Of a DNA stretch of 64,000 nt, positions 11,191-23,800 are shown in pieces. Origin of the DNA: Colletotrichum lupini (lineage: Eukaryota; Ascomycota; Sordariomycetes; Glomerellales; Glomerellaceae); NCBI RefSeq assembly GCF_023278565.1, contig NC_064679.1, positions 682,001 through 746,000 of the forward strand, written 5' to 3'. Position 1 is the first letter of the stretch; each line of letters starts with the position of its first letter. The notes under the pieces were generated by a model. The model was given only the letters and a program-made list of their open reading frames with translations. It was not told the DNA's origin and made no database searches. Both the position numbers and the translations under genes were made by a program.

Positions 11191-11393
11191 CTACCGTAGA
11201 AACTCGTCCAACTCGTATTTACGCTAGGCCGTGCTCCCGCTATCTCAGATAGCTTTCGACCAATACTTACCTCGATTCAGACTATACATCTCAATCAGTG
11301 GCGGATATCAGCAAAATTTTGATACCAAGAGAGTCTTAAATCATCTAGTACACGGGCTAGCGCAAATATGAGTTGGACGAGTTTCCACGGTAG
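11191..11393. repeat. Imperfect 37-bp inverted repeat with 129-bp spacer
   Basis: Arm 11191-11227 matches the reverse complement of 11357-11393 at 34 of 37 positions; the three differences are all transitions. Partial pairing extends inward for several more bases. No target duplication is obvious. It may be a decayed MITE-like element and is unrelated in sequence to the repeat at 6075. Confidence 0.55.
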
Positions 11394-12830
11394 GTATCAA
11401 AGTAAAGTGGCGAACCGAAGTCGAATACCGTCGATAGCCATGATTGGTTCTCCCAACCGATCTTTATAGGCGATAAGCTGGGTTGACTTTGAGCTTGGAC
11501 TCCAACCATTAGAAATGAGACAGGCCACGCCACTCCTGGTACGGACGACCGCATGGAATGAAGAGGCCGCCGCCAAAGACCCTAGCAAGTCAACAAGTCT
11601 GCCTAAGCATCTGGCAGCCAAACGTATGGGACGAGGTAAGCCCTGAGGATAACAAGGCATACTTTGAATAAACCCATGGGCTAAGCAATATGCGGACCGG
11701 TCCAGGCCGCATTTCGACTATGAGAGCAAGGCAGTGCCTGATACCAAGCTGAGGCTATTTGTAGTTCAAAAGACAAAAATGACGACGGTTGGATGACGAA
11801 TGTGGCAGAATATGACATGTTATAGCTTAATCAATCTTGAATAGTCTGTCCTCTCTGATCCATGGAGCAGTTTCACCGTATTGACAGCTCACACACTTAT
11901 CACATCTCTCCGCTGGTGATGAGTCCACGACGTAACCACACTTCGGAAAAACAGCTGAGCCACACATGGCGAAACACAAGCGGACGCAATGACCTCTGGC
12001 GCCCTCGCCCTTTCACCGGCGCTTCATGTCCGCTTTAACCACACAGCTCCAGCCACATCAGCCCTATCGCGACGAACGCGGGATCCGCGTGCCATGCCGA
12101 CCGTGCTTAATAAAGTGGTTTAAACTGGGACTAAGCAGGGAGGAATCGGGCTTTGATAATAATCCACCGGGAGTAAGCCGGTAAAAAGAACAACAAAATT
12201 TTGGAGGCCATGCAGAGAGCGCCACAATGACGTCGAAATGCAACAAATATACACACGCAACGAATGGAAAACAGCGGGACAGAGAAGCCAATGGACAAGG
12301 GCAAATAAGAGAGAGGCGCAGAATGCGATGCAACAGCGGACGTGGTTGTGATGCGGTAGAGTCTAGACAAGAACAGGACCTTTACAGTCACACACGCCGC
12401 AGCGCAGGACAAATTCTTTATCGAACTATCAGGTGGCCCCGGAGGTGACTCAGCGCGTAAGCCAGGAGTCGAGTCCGTCCGCTGTGTCCGCTGCCCGCGG
12501 GTTTTCCTTTGCCTCTCCCTCTATTCTGATGTGCTCGGAGCTTTCCAAGGCGCTGCTTTTTCCGGCCCCTTGTGTTATTAGCTGATGATGGGCTGGCTGC
12601 TAGCCCCAGCGCTGGAGCTCCCGTCCTCTTTAAGTGGTCTGGTGATGGTTGGACCCAGTCGGAATCTTCGGACATACCTCCGTCCATCCCGAGCAGCGTC
12701 ACGAGAGATTAGAAAGCAATCCGGTTTGCGGCTCCGTCAGATCTTTCTCCGTTCTTTGACTGGTTGGTTTGCCATTCGGTCATTGATGATTGATCGAATG
12801 CCAAACAGACGAGTAAAGAAATGAGAGTAC

Positions 12831-12842
12831 TATGTATAAAGG
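12831..12842 (+). promoter_or_regulatory. TATA-like box upstream of the methyltransferase
   Basis: The sequence TATGTATAAAGG lies about 200 bp before the ATG at 13043, followed by pyrimidine-rich leader sequence. Assignment rests on sequence and position only. Confidence 0.3.
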
Positions 12843-13042
12843 ACTTTGGGCCGCCCATCACCTGTCCCCTTTCGCCTCTCCATCATTTCTTGGATGCACA
12901 CTGTGATACCCAGCTTGTTTGCCTTCCTGCCTCTCTTGATTTTCTCTCTTCTGTTGGTCGTCTTACCTCTCACCTGCGGACAGAACCACAAGCCCCCTGA
13001 ATTCCCTACAGCCGCACGTCATCTGCCATTCCACTCGCAGCC

Positions 13043-14275
13043 ATGTCAGCAGCGGCAGCGATTGCGCAACCGCCATCGGCGACAACAATACCTCACATCG
13101 GTGATACGAGTCCCAGTCCCAGCGAGACCTCAGATGACGTCTCAACATTGAAGCCCGCCGGTCAGGCATCATGGAAGAAGAAGCATGGCCTGCATCTTGG
13201 CCGCAGCAATAGCGACCACAGCAACAACAGCGCAAAACATGAAATCAACCGCACAGCATCGCCTAAGCGGTCCAAGACGTTCTGGAAGTCATTCAAGTAC
13301 CTCCTCGACTTGACGCCAAAACAAGTTGACGATTTTATGGCATCTTATGTCATTTACAGCCTTGACTGGGCAGATGAGGAGCAGATGGTTAAGACGCTCG
13401 GCCCGGATTACAAGACCAAAGTCGGCGACTGTTTGCAAGCTTACTATGGAGTCCTGAATCACCTCTGCGCGCTGGGCGACGTGGAGAAGATGTACATCCC
13501 TCCCCTGATGGACAAGAAGGCGTCCGTTCTCGATAATCAGATGCTGTACGAGGAGTCGATCGCCCAGGATATTGGTCTGAAACCGGGAGACAGGGTCCTG
13601 GACCTTGGATGCGGCCGCGGAAGAGTCGCGGCCCACATGGCGGCTGTCACCGGCGCCGTGGTCACCGGTCTAAACATTGACCCGAACCAGATCGCCCAGG
13701 CCAGGGACTTCACCGAGCAGATGGGTCTGGAAAACAGCTTCACGATTCAGGACATGAACGAGCTGCCGCTGCCCTTCAAGGACAATTCTTTTGACGCATT
13801 CTACCAGATCCAGGCACTTAGCCTGTGCAAAGACCTCCCGAAACTATTCAGCGAGCTGCGCCGCGTCCTGAAGCCCGGCGCCAAGATTTCGTTGCTGGAT
13901 TGGGTTAGTCTCCCGGCGTACGATGCGACGAACCCGGAGCACGCGGAGTTGATGCGGCGGACAAAGCCACTGATCGGAGCTGTGGGGACACCGACGCCCG
14001 AAACTTTCGAAAAAGCCTTGAAAGATGCTGGTTTCGCCATTTTGAAGTCGGACAATGCCAGCATAGATGGACTACAGGCGCCACTCATCGACAAAGCCGA
14101 CGTGTACTTTCGCAGTTTGCGACAGGTTATTCTTGGTCTGGTCAAGGTGCACTTGCTGCCGCCCCACTTCAAGACGCTCATCAACCGGCTTTGTCTGGAT
14201 GGGCAGGCCTTTGTCAAGATGGACACCTTGCGGTTGGTGACGACGAGTTATAGAATCATTGCGCAGAAACAGTGA
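13043..14275 (+). CDS. Erg6/SMT-like SAM-dependent methyltransferase
   Basis: Single-exon gene of 410 residues. The first roughly 80 residues are polar and low in complexity (Ser/Thr/Lys-rich). The methyltransferase domain follows: DRVLDLGCGRGRVAAHMA is the glycine-rich AdoMet-binding motif I, GLNIDPNQIAQA is the adjoining acidic loop, and FDAFYQIQALSLCKDL and LRRVLKPGAKISLLDW are later family motifs. The arrangement, with a YYGVLNHL segment before motif I and a C-terminal helical part, resembles sterol C-24 methyltransferase-type enzymes. The sequence is clearly divergent from canonical Erg6, whose N-terminal region is different, so sterol is a likely but unproven substrate. The first ATG of the frame was used; it lies 210 bp downstream of a TATA-like box. 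Confidence 0.85.
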   Translation: MSAAAAIAQPPSATTIPHIGDTSPSPSETSDDVSTLKPAGQASWKKKHGLHLGRSNSDHSNNSAKHEINRTASPKRSKTFWKSFKYLLDLTPKQVDDFMASYVIYSLDWADEEQMVKTLGPDYKTKVGDCLQAYYGVLNHLCALGDVEKMYIPPLMDKKASVLDNQMLYEESIAQDIGLKPGDRVLDLGCGRGRVAAHMAAVTGAVVTGLNIDPNQIAQARDFTEQMGLENSFTIQDMNELPLPFKDNSFDAFYQIQALSLCKDLPKLFSELRRVLKPGAKISLLDWVSLPAYDATNPEHAELMRRTKPLIGAVGTPTPETFEKALKDAGFAILKSDNASIDGLQAPLIDKADVYFRSLRQVILGLVKVHLLPPHFKTLINRLCLDGQAFVKMDTLRLVTTSYRIIAQKQ

Positions 14276-16839
14276 TTCTTTGTGAGGCGCTTAGGGAGTG
14301 TGGATATTTGTTTAAATGGCATGGCATTGATTTTAAAGCTATTTGATGTTACTTTGACAGCGTGGCGAAGGGCTGGTCCACGCTCTCGATGGTCGTCTCG
14401 AGCACGTAGCATACGTGCTTTTCAAACTTAATTGCTGGATTCATAATAGACCATAGATCATGAGGAATCGTAACGATACTATGAAAATCCAATACATCCA
14501 TCTCACCATGCATTGACTGAGACTCCAACATCTAACGATCATGAAGTATAAGTTGTATTGGAACGAGAACTTCATCCTTGCAGTATTCTTGAGTGACTAT
14601 GCAACAACGCAATCATAGTAGACGGATTGGCTAAATGGAAAGTTTCGGCATAATGTAAGCGTGGCTGCGCCACCACTCAGTGCGGTGTGAAGGAACTTGA
14701 GAACAGCTAGTCCAAGGGGAAGGGAGTTACGGCCATGACTCCTGGCCTGGCTGACCACTACATCGCGTAACACAAGTCCCCAAAGGTGGAAGCCAGTCGA
14801 AGTCAACCCTGACCGTCATAGCTTTCAAGTTGATGATGTCTGACCACGTTTGACGCTATCTGGGTACCACTGGACTCATAGGTCTCGGGTTCAACTTCAT
14901 GATTGCCCTATTTCGACTCAACATCAGAAGCTCCAGAACTAGCACCGTACTTTTAATTCGATGATAGCCTGATGACCTTGCCTTCTATGTTGTCGATCGT
15001 GATGTTAATGTAGCAGGCTCTTTTACGGTACAGCCTGGAATCTATTCGATAAACTATTGCCGAGCTAATTAACATCTGCATCAAATTGCCCATATCGCTC
15101 ACCAGTCAACCTGGCACCTGATCTGAATGTTTTCATTCCATCTGCATTTGGTAGAACGCAAGCGTACTTCCAGGCTTTCCTTTGCAACTGTCGTATAGGG
15201 GTTTGAATATCTAAGTAATCTCTACAGCCTCACCTTTGAAGTTTGACATCAACGAGAGCTCAGAGATAATAAAGCCAAGTGGTACTATGTAGACTCGCTT
15301 TACCGGTAGAAAATGCTTGGTGTTACCCGGCGGAGAAAAGCCCGGGGATTTCAATGTTCAGATTGTGGCGGTGACGAAATAGATTCCTGCGGGTATCCGG
15401 GACGAGGACAGTCGCCTCGGACACAACAGACCACACATCTTAGATCGGAACTGTGGAGAGGTTTCCGCGGTGCCTTTTGCCAGATACACAGATGCGGCTA
15501 AGTGCTTTGGTGCTCTTGATCGAGGTCACATGTCACCTAAGAAGTTGTGGTGAATGCCACGATAGTTGCTCAAAGTCTGCTGTTCCCTTTTACGGGCGCC
15601 TAAAAATGGTCATTCTTGAGCCAAAGAAGTCAGCGATAAAAGGCATTGGACCACTTCCGATTCGTCCTCTTGAGGTTCTCAGGATATCGTGGCGTGAGAC
15701 AAACGTGCGATCGTGGGAAATGGTTGCCTGATATCACGATGGCTATGCCGCTTTGGCATAATGTCCGCAACACTGCCATTACGATGTCGAACTACAACTT
15801 AGCGTGTCTCATTCTCGGTGGTTTCGGAGGCATTCATTGTACAATGTATGACGACTTCGTCGGAATGTTTCTTTTTCACGCTTCGTGCAATCTTTAGGCA
15901 ATAGCATAACTTTGGTGGAATCTCATCCCAAGGTGTATGGCCTTGAGCTCATCTGATGTCATAATAAACTACGTGCGAGCTGAAAATACCATGAGTCTGG
16001 AACTAGAGAAAAAACCCTGGAGCTGGAACTGTATCTGTATAGTCATCCAGTCGGGGTCCAGGCATGAGCTGTGACGGCCCGGCTCGAGAACCCGAGCGGC
16101 CTTCAGTTCCGAACCTGGCACTGACTCGGTGATCTGGATAATTTAGGTCACGGGAGATGGCTTCCCAAATATTGGGTGGCAATCATGGATTCATGGTATA
16201 CAGTGCCATGCCGTGCCTCCTGATGTGGCTGTGTGTTGGCCATCCTAGGCCAGATGAATACCATTTGTTTGCCTTGATGTAGCCTGAATATCATCAAATT
16301 TCGTGTCATCGGATTTGTGACTGCGATCTCAAGTTTGACCGGGAGATGAGATGTCTTGAGCTCTAGACGAGGGCCTTGTTTGTGGTCACACTGCAACGGC
16401 ACAGAACGAAAGGCGTGCATCCCTGTTGGATTCTCTTTCGATGGTGGGACGAGCTTTAGAGAGGCAAAAGATAACATCGTGTTTGAAAATTTTCGCTCTT
16501 ACCACCTCGAGGAACTTCGTTATCGTGTGCAGCGTTCTTGTAGTGACACAGATCATCAGGGACTATATCTCCTGAGTAAGCAATGATTGACGATGATTGG
16601 CGATATTGAAGCGTTGCTGGTGTTTTCGAGACGATACGGCCGACGATAAAAGGGGCAATGACAAGACCAACTTTCTCATGACCTCTTCTCTTCAGCTATT
16701 CAATCATTCGAATTCATAGCAGTCGCCAGATAATCATCATCAAGTACTTGATCATCCAAAGGTTTCCGCTCTCGCTTTGAAGCATCGCACTTCTCATTGC
16801 GCCCATCTCTCGTTACACAGGATCTTGATCTCATCCATA
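14276..16839. other. Gene-poor region
   Basis: Only short frames on both strands, none with recognisable motifs. A CGATAAAAGGGG segment near 16644 may be part of the promoter of the secreted gene downstream. Confidence 0.4.
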
Positions 16840-18128
16840 ATGCTGGCCATCTTAAGCCTACCCTGGGTGCTCGCCGCTGTGCTCGGCATCGCCCAGGCTT
16901 CTCCAACCAACGTTGTCGATGTCGATCTCCCCGAAGCCGCAAAGCCCGCAGCTCCGACGAAGACTTTCATCCTCACTCAAGAGGACGTCGACGCCTACTA
17001 CGAAGAGAACAGCATTACTGGCGTAGTGGGAATGAATGGAATGGACGATATCTCGCTCTCAGACTTGAATGACGCTCCCGTCTACAACATCACCTGCCCC
17101 GACAAATGGCAAGTCTATTATTATAATTGGTGGCCGTAAGATACCCTGTCCCCTGATCATAATGCTCATTGAGCATACTGAAGCAGACTCATCGCAGTTT
17201 ACTCAACACGATGTGCCGCACAATAACCAAGATGGGAGGAGCTTGGACCGACGGGCCATGGACTGGCGTCTTCGGTGGCAATCAAGCCAAAATAGACAGA
17301 GCTAGAAAAGTCACCTTCGACTGGGTACAGACGGGTGAGGATTGCCAAGGAAGCTGCGTGCAAGTCTTTAGCACTTTGCGCAACGCGGGTTCGTGTAAGT
17401 GAATCTGCCCCCATCAGCTTACTTTACGTCCTACTACGGCCTCATGCCATCGCCTAGATGAGCAATACTGACGGTATCTCGATAGGCCGCGGCGACGAGT
17501 TCTGGATGCATGAAAAGATTAACATGAACTACGAGGGCTGCGGAATCGCAAAGTTCGAGTATCAATACCAGCAACAAGGGGTACTGGAAAACGGAAGAGG
17601 AGAATGCTGGAACACCAAGGATTACCGGCCGACATACCTGCCCGTGAAAGCAATTGTCAAGGATTTCTGTGAACAGTCCATCAAGACGATCCGACAGCGA
17701 GGAGCCGATCAGTTCGTCAAGGACGTTTCACGTGGAAAGGACGGACACTATTTCACGAGCTATAACCGCCAGGTCGACGATGCGTTGAACAATACCAAGC
17801 TGTACGATGTCGGCATGATTCACTTCTGGATCAAGCCGAGGAACAATACTATTGCTTGTCCTGCGGGCAAGACCGTTCAAGACATCATCGAGGATAAAGT
17901 ACACGGGCTCAACGAGGCGATGTGCCAGCAGCGCATCTTGTCTATCGAGAATATGGACTGTAAGTACCCTTTGCGTCCAGGATAGCGAAGACGGCACATT
18001 GGCTGATTCTGAGATGAACCATAGGTGGAGCTCCCCTAGGCAAAAGCGATGGCGGACGCTTGTTTGCAGACTGTTTCGAGTGGGGAGTCGAAGCATCTGG
18101 TTACAATGGCATCGACATTCTTGATTAA
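16840..18128 (+). CDS. Secreted cysteine-rich protein of unknown family, four exons
   Basis: Exons 16840-17135, 17198-17394, 17486-17959 and 18025-18128 join in phase through introns of 62, 91 and 65 bp to give 356 residues. The start MLAILSLPWVLAAVLGIAQA is a textbook signal peptide. A short Ala/Pro-rich propeptide-like stretch precedes a cysteine-containing body with about a dozen cysteines, including VYNITCPDKW, MCRTITKMGG, GEDCQGSC, NYEGCGIAKFEY, GECWNTKDYRP and a C-terminal ADCFEWGVEASGYNG. Several N-glycosylation sequons (YNIT, LNNT, RNNT) agree with export. I do not recognise the family; secreted proteins of this kind occur in plant- and animal-associated fungi. The third exon's acceptor was chosen at 17485 because the nearer AG would bring a stop in frame. 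Confidence 0.75.
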
Positions 18129-19343
18129 GCTGTCGGGACAGGGCCGTACTCGCTTCTTTCGTACGGACTCACCACATTCATTGGCAATGTAAAGGCTGGC
18201 TGGGCTAGCCGTTGTGATGTTTTGGGGAGGATATCTCCGCGATTTCGCAGCCACAGCAATCTTTGACTGAGAATGCTGGCCAAACGCTAGGGCTTTTTTC
18301 CTGATTTTGACGAAATTCAATCATATTGTAAGCTGAAATTGATCTTGTCGAGATAACAACTGCGGGTTTCATTCTGCTGGTATCCGTGTTGTAATGAGTA
18401 AAGATCGCGCTCGGCCGAATAAAGTCGCAACATCGCAGATACGGCCAGGGAGGCCTAAGACCGACTTGGCGGTCTCACAAAAGGAGTGGAGAGGTGGGCT
18501 GGCGGGGATTTCTCCGGAAAGGATGGGCAGGCGCGGCTCACTAAGATATGAGATAGCCGACGTTGACCGAAAACGCCCGTATGAGAACTACGATTGCTGA
18601 TGAGATGAAGCCTCAAATCAACACATGAGGCTACATATGAGCACTCATTGAGAGGTCAACGTGAGTTGATAAACCGAAGATGAGAATGAGCGAGTCACAA
18701 TTGAATTGAGACACGTGACGTCGTGGGATACTGTAAATCCAGATCCGAGGCTCAACCGCGAAGAAGAGGGAACTGAGACGCTAAGACCGAAAAAGGTAGG
18801 GTGCCCCACGTTTGGTTCCTTCCCTTCCCGAGTGACAGAATTGCTGCACTGGCTGAACATTGAAGCAGGCGCGGGCACGGCGCAGTCTCTCTTTCCCGCG
18901 GATGTCGCCCTCCATTCTTCCGACCGCCCGGAAAAGAATAAAGCGGGTCTGATGGTCAGTTCCAGCCATTCAGATAACTGGAAACGGCAGAGAATTGGAG
19001 ACCAGCCACTTACGGAATCCCCATGGTGCCCCACCTGCGCAGGCGTTGGAGAGAAAGAACGGAAAGCACGACGGCCAGCCGAGAAAGAGCAGGAGCAGAA
19101 AAAAAAAAGCCTGCCTCAGTCAGTATCTGCCACCTTCGGTCTGTACTTTGACCGTGTACCGTTCCCAGTTACCGTCCCCGTCTGTCGCCGTGGTACCTTG
19201 CTCTTGCGGCATTTGACAGCCAGCAACTCTGCCTTTCTCGAATTCCACTCTTTTTCTGAATTCTTCCACTCCCCAACTCCTCCGATCCCGAACAACATCT
19301 ATTGCTCCGCGAATACCCTCACGAGGCACCAACGACCGTCACG
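18129..19343. other. Intergenic region and leader of the IDH gene
   Basis: A long open frame (18706-19407) runs through this region into the first exon of the IDH gene, but its product has no domain and its composition is unlike the neighbouring genes. The 250 bp before 19344 are pyrimidine-rich, as expected of a strongly expressed fungal gene's leader. Confidence 0.45.
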
Positions 19344-20871
19344 ATGCTTTCCCGAGGATCCGCCCGCACTGCGCAGGTACGTCGCCTCTTTGCCAACTCT
19401 CAATTGAGTCCCTTTCCTGCTGTGCCAGCCGCGACGTGGTTTTTTTCTTGGTGTGTGTCTGTGCATCGTGATCGCAGAGGCAAGGCTGCGATGTAAGAGG
19501 GGGAGAAACAACCACAACGAGCACCAAATTACGACCTGGTAGATAACGCAGAGAACATGACGACATCGGCCAGGATGAAAGATTTTGAAAGGAAGACACG
19601 AGAAGCAGACATAATCACAAGCACACAAAGCACACGGCCACCAGAAAATGGCCACACATGCAGCCAGATATGCCACGATAACCCACGGACAAATGGCTAA
19701 CAATCCTCCCTCATACAGATTCTGCGCACCGCGCAGCCCGCGCGCGCCTACGCCACGGTCGGCTCTGACATCTTCAAGCCCACCAAGTTTGGCGGCAAGT
19801 ACACGGTCACGTTGATCCCTGGTGACGGTATCGGTGCCGAGGTCGCCGAGAGCGTCAAGACCATCTTCAAGGCCGACAACGTCCCCATTGAGTGGGAGCA
19901 GGTCGAGGTCTCTGGTCTCAACACCACCACCCCCGAGAAGACTGAGGACCTCTTCCGCGAGTCCGTCGCCTCCCTTCGCCGCAACAAGCTCGGCCTCAAG
20001 GGTATCCTTCACACTCCCATTGAGCGCTCCGGCCACCAGTCCTTCAACGTCGCCATGCGCCAGGAGCTCGACATCTACGCCTCCATCTCCCTCATCAAGA
20101 ACATTCCCGGCTACCAGACCCGCCATGAGGGTGTCGACCTCGCCATCATCCGTGAGAACACCGAGGGTGAGTACTCTGGCCTTGAGCACCAGTCCGTCCC
20201 CGGTGTCGTCGAGTCCCTCAAGATCATCACCCGCGCCAAGTCTGAGCGCATCGCCAAGTTCGCCTTCAACTTCGCTCTGGCCAACAACCGCAAGAAGGTC
20301 ACCTGCATTCACAAGGCCAACATCATGAAGTTGGCTGACGGTCTCTTCCGCTCCACCTTCCACCGTGTCGCCAACGACTACCCCACCCTCGAGGTCAACG
20401 ACATGATTGTCGACAACGCCTCCATGCAGGCTGTTAGCAAGCCCCAGCAGTTCGATGTCATGGTCATGCCTAACCTGTACGGTGGCATTCTGTCCAACAT
20501 CGGCGCTGCCCTTGTCGGTGGTGCTGGTATCGTCCCCGGTTGCAACATGGGCCGTGATGTTGCTGTCTTCGAGCCCGGTTGCCGTCACGTCGGCCTCGAC
20601 ATCAAGGGCAAGGACCAGGCCAACCCCACTGCTCTGATTCTGTCCGGTGCCATGCTTCTCCGTCACCTTGGTCTCGATGACCACGCCAACCGCATTTCCC
20701 AGGCCATCTACGGCGTCATTGCCGAGGGGTAAGTTCTTTCGTCTCTCCTGGGATTGCAATGAGAATAGCTGCTAACAACCCAACAGCCAGGTCCGCACCC
20801 GTGACATGGGCGGTGAGGCCACCACCCACCAGTTCACCAAGGCCATCCTCGACAAGATGGATACCTTGTAA
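19344..20871 (+). CDS. IDH1: Mitochondrial NAD-dependent isocitrate dehydrogenase, regulatory subunit 1
   Basis: Exons 19344-19376, 19719-20728 and 20787-20871 give 375 residues. The first intron is long (342 bp) and follows 11 codons (MLSRGSARTAQ), the start of a mitochondrial targeting sequence that continues ILRTAQPARAYATVG. The mature part has the isocitrate/isopropylmalate dehydrogenase features: TLIPGDGIGAEVAESV, LRRNKLGLKGILHTP, the phosphosite-region IRENTEGEYSGLEH, MKLADGLF, and MPNLYGGILSNIGAALVGG. The RNKLGLKG and HTPIERSGHQS variants point to the IDH1-type (regulatory, AMP/citrate-binding) rather than the catalytic IDH2 subunit. The enzyme makes 2-oxoglutarate in the TCA cycle. 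Codon use is strongly biased to C-ending codons, which indicates high expression and creates a long shadow frame on the other strand. Confidence 0.95.
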
Positions 20872-23800
20872 ATACAGCTACAGACACACAAACCACCATC
20901 CCTGTAGCTATACGATAAACCAACCACAGCGGGCGGCTTCCCACCTTCCTCAAAACGACCCCCTATTTACCTACCTTTTCCCCCGACAACGCGATTAGAC
21001 TCGAAATGAGGCGAGACTGGGACGGAGATAGATACCACCGACGCGGTCGAATTGCATAAACAAGCGGAGGAATAGATTTCTGTTTTGGACACTGGGAGGA
21101 AGGCTCGGTCTTGCTGGGAGATTGTAGTTGTACCAGTTGTACGTAGCATAGGAGTCACGCAAAGCATATGAGTTCCTTTTTCGTTGTTTGAACCAGACCT
21201 GACCAAGCTCCACTGGCCCCATGTGCTCTCTTTTATATGTTCAAGGTGACAATTGCCCCGGATTCTAAACTTAGTCCATTATCTATTGATGACGAATACC
21301 CGCGCTGCTATTCGACGACTCGTGGCCCCTCGAACCAGTTTCGCATTGTCATCAGGTATCTACTATCACCGACGTTGCTCGGAGTACATATAGCCTTGCG
21401 CCGAACGAAACGGCATCATTCTCATGAAGTTCTCAGCCTCGCCTCAAGCGTGGGGCATCTGCGGACTTGACAAACCAATTAGCGGTCGTGCTGGCTACAT
21501 GGCCTCGGACGTGAGTTTGGCTTCGGCTCGGAGAGCTGGCGGCGTGCTGACTCGGATAACATCGGCAATCCGAGGTGGTGCTCGGGCGCCGATGTCTCGG
21601 CCGTTTGGTTGGTGGGCCTTTTGGTTTTGCCGAGGTTAAGCCTTTTGGGTGCGATATGCTTTCTTCAGTCTTGAAGATGAGTGAAGAATGTGGGTCGGTT
21701 GTGGATAAGAGACAACTTCGTTGCTTTTGTCACAGCAACGAGGAGTCTTTGGGAACAGTCTGATCGGTGTATTTTCCAGTCTGGCGTTGTAAATGTGACA
21801 GTTTTGTAGTGTCAGTTTGTGTTGAAGTTTAGGTGCAATCGCGTAGCTGGACTGTTTGCTACCTTATCAAAAACTGAGAGCCAGTGTTTAATTGAGTTGA
21901 GTGGTAATAATTGTTTACTCAAGAGATACTCTTGAGTTGTCTGAGTCCCGAATAACTGCAGCGACGCAGACACCAATGCCGACGACAGCAACTAAAGTAA
22001 GTTTTCCGGTATCTGCAACCCGAAGATTGCTGCCCAGAAGTTTCTTTTGCTCTCGACAGATTTCGAGGTTCACGTTGCTTCATCCAGATTTTGAACATCC
22101 TTTACAAGCATCGCTGGTCCCCTAAGTCTCATCATGCAGTTATTACCTATGATCAGTGATGCCACCGCGCAGGCAAGCAATGCTAGCAACTTATGCAACG
22201 AGGTAATGGATTAGCCTCAGAATCTGAGGAGTGTTGCGGGAGAATGCTTTTCAACTCAGGGCAGAAAAACATCATACAATTGACAAGAAAGCCACACTTC
22301 ACCATTTGTTCTTGGTAAGCGAGCTGAAGATTGACAAACCTCCAGAGAAAAATACGGTCCTTGTCAATGCCTGAGCTAAGAGAGCTTCACAGATGCGTAC
22401 TTGGCCAGTATTTCAGCTCCTCCCGACCACTCTCGCCAGACAGAATCTCTGTACACATTCAAAGCCTCCTAGTGCCAGTACGTATAACTTCCCTATCTGA
22501 GTCAACGAGGACAGGATCGATAGTCCGTTCATCTCATGTCTAACAAGCTTAAATAGCAAACCCAAAAATAACAGCTCACGTCTGACGATCAGCCATCCAG
22601 AGACAGTTACTCGCACACGACCGATCTAGCAGCCAGGCTCCTGGGTAGACCCAGATTACGCTCATAGTGTCTTGTGTCACATCTCACACCGAGGGGTTCA
22701 GTAATCTCTGATGACAATCTGCATCCACTCCGGAGCTACCTAGCTGGGGTGTCAAAGGGGGGTTGGAGGTGCACGCAAGCGCGTGACAAGATTGCTTGCC
22801 GCTCTATAGGTACATTCTCTGGCTCTTTTCCTATTGTGTCTATTTTATTGTCACTGTTCTTTTTTTCTCTATTTCTATGATCCCTATTTCTATGAACCCG
22901 ATTCCTTTTCTGTCTTTGGAGAGCATTCTTCAATGGACATGTAGAAAGAAAAGTGATAGCAGAAAGAATCAAAAAAGGAAAGAACAAGATCAGGTAAGAG
23001 GGCGTGAAAATCTTGTTGACTAGCATTCTATTCTGTCACCAGATTGGCAGGAAGAGAGACATCTGAGATCTTGAGAGTGGTTGAAGCTGAGACAGCCTGT
23101 AATCTCTGACGAGCTTCCCCCTACTTTGTACGACTTGCGATTTTCTCTATGGCTTGAGAGCGTAACTGACTACCTCTCACAACTCACTGAGATAGTCATA
23201 CAGTCCTGTACGAGATTCTTGAGTCTTGACTCCTTTTCCATCCTTGTATGTGGTTCACTGTGCTCCCATCACAAACCTACTATACCATATCACCGGACAT
23301 CAGAGAATCCCCGACCTGACATCTTCAGAAAACTCAGTCGCCAAAGAAGCAATACAATCGCAGATCGCCTCCATCTTGCCTCAATTTTACTCATGAGAAA
23401 CAGCAAAACAGTCCACACTGGCCTCGAAGCGCCGTGTCAGTGTGCTACCGTACAGGGCTCGCGGAAGTCAACTACATAAGTCCCCATTGGCCGAGTTTCA
23501 GCCACCCAATTTGTGTAAGCGATTCTCGGGAATCGAAGACGGCCGGAATTCTGGGTCCTCTGGTAGATAGATCTCTGTACGATCGATCGCAGATGCTCCG
23601 CCGGATCAGAAACAGAAACAGGTTCATGGGAACCGACACACAGTCACCCAGCATGAGCGAGCGATATATCGGTGCCCAGAACCCAGATCTGGCAGACTAT
23701 CCTTGCCAAGCAGGGCATTTTCGGCGGAAGCACTGTCTGCAACACCGAATCACACATGCCCCCCTTGAAATGTCTCCTCAACATGGAGGCATCTGTCCAT

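Larger units (their letters stand above)
10004..13042. other. Gene-poor region upstream of the methyltransferase
   Basis: Frames at 10652-10972 and 11397-11660 (minus) show no known motif. An imperfect inverted repeat lies at 11191-11393. The right end is the promoter and leader of the methyltransferase. Confidence 0.45.

Noticed and set aside
18706..19407. 233-codon open frame overlapping the start of IDH1
   Set aside because: Its product has no recognisable domain and runs into the IDH1 exon and intron in another frame; more likely leader sequence.
19299..20759. 486-codon open frame on the minus strand
   Set aside because: It is the antisense of the IDH1 gene. Strong C-ending codon bias in IDH1 removes stops on the opposite strand, and the translation is rich in Val/Leu/Gly/Asp without a domain.
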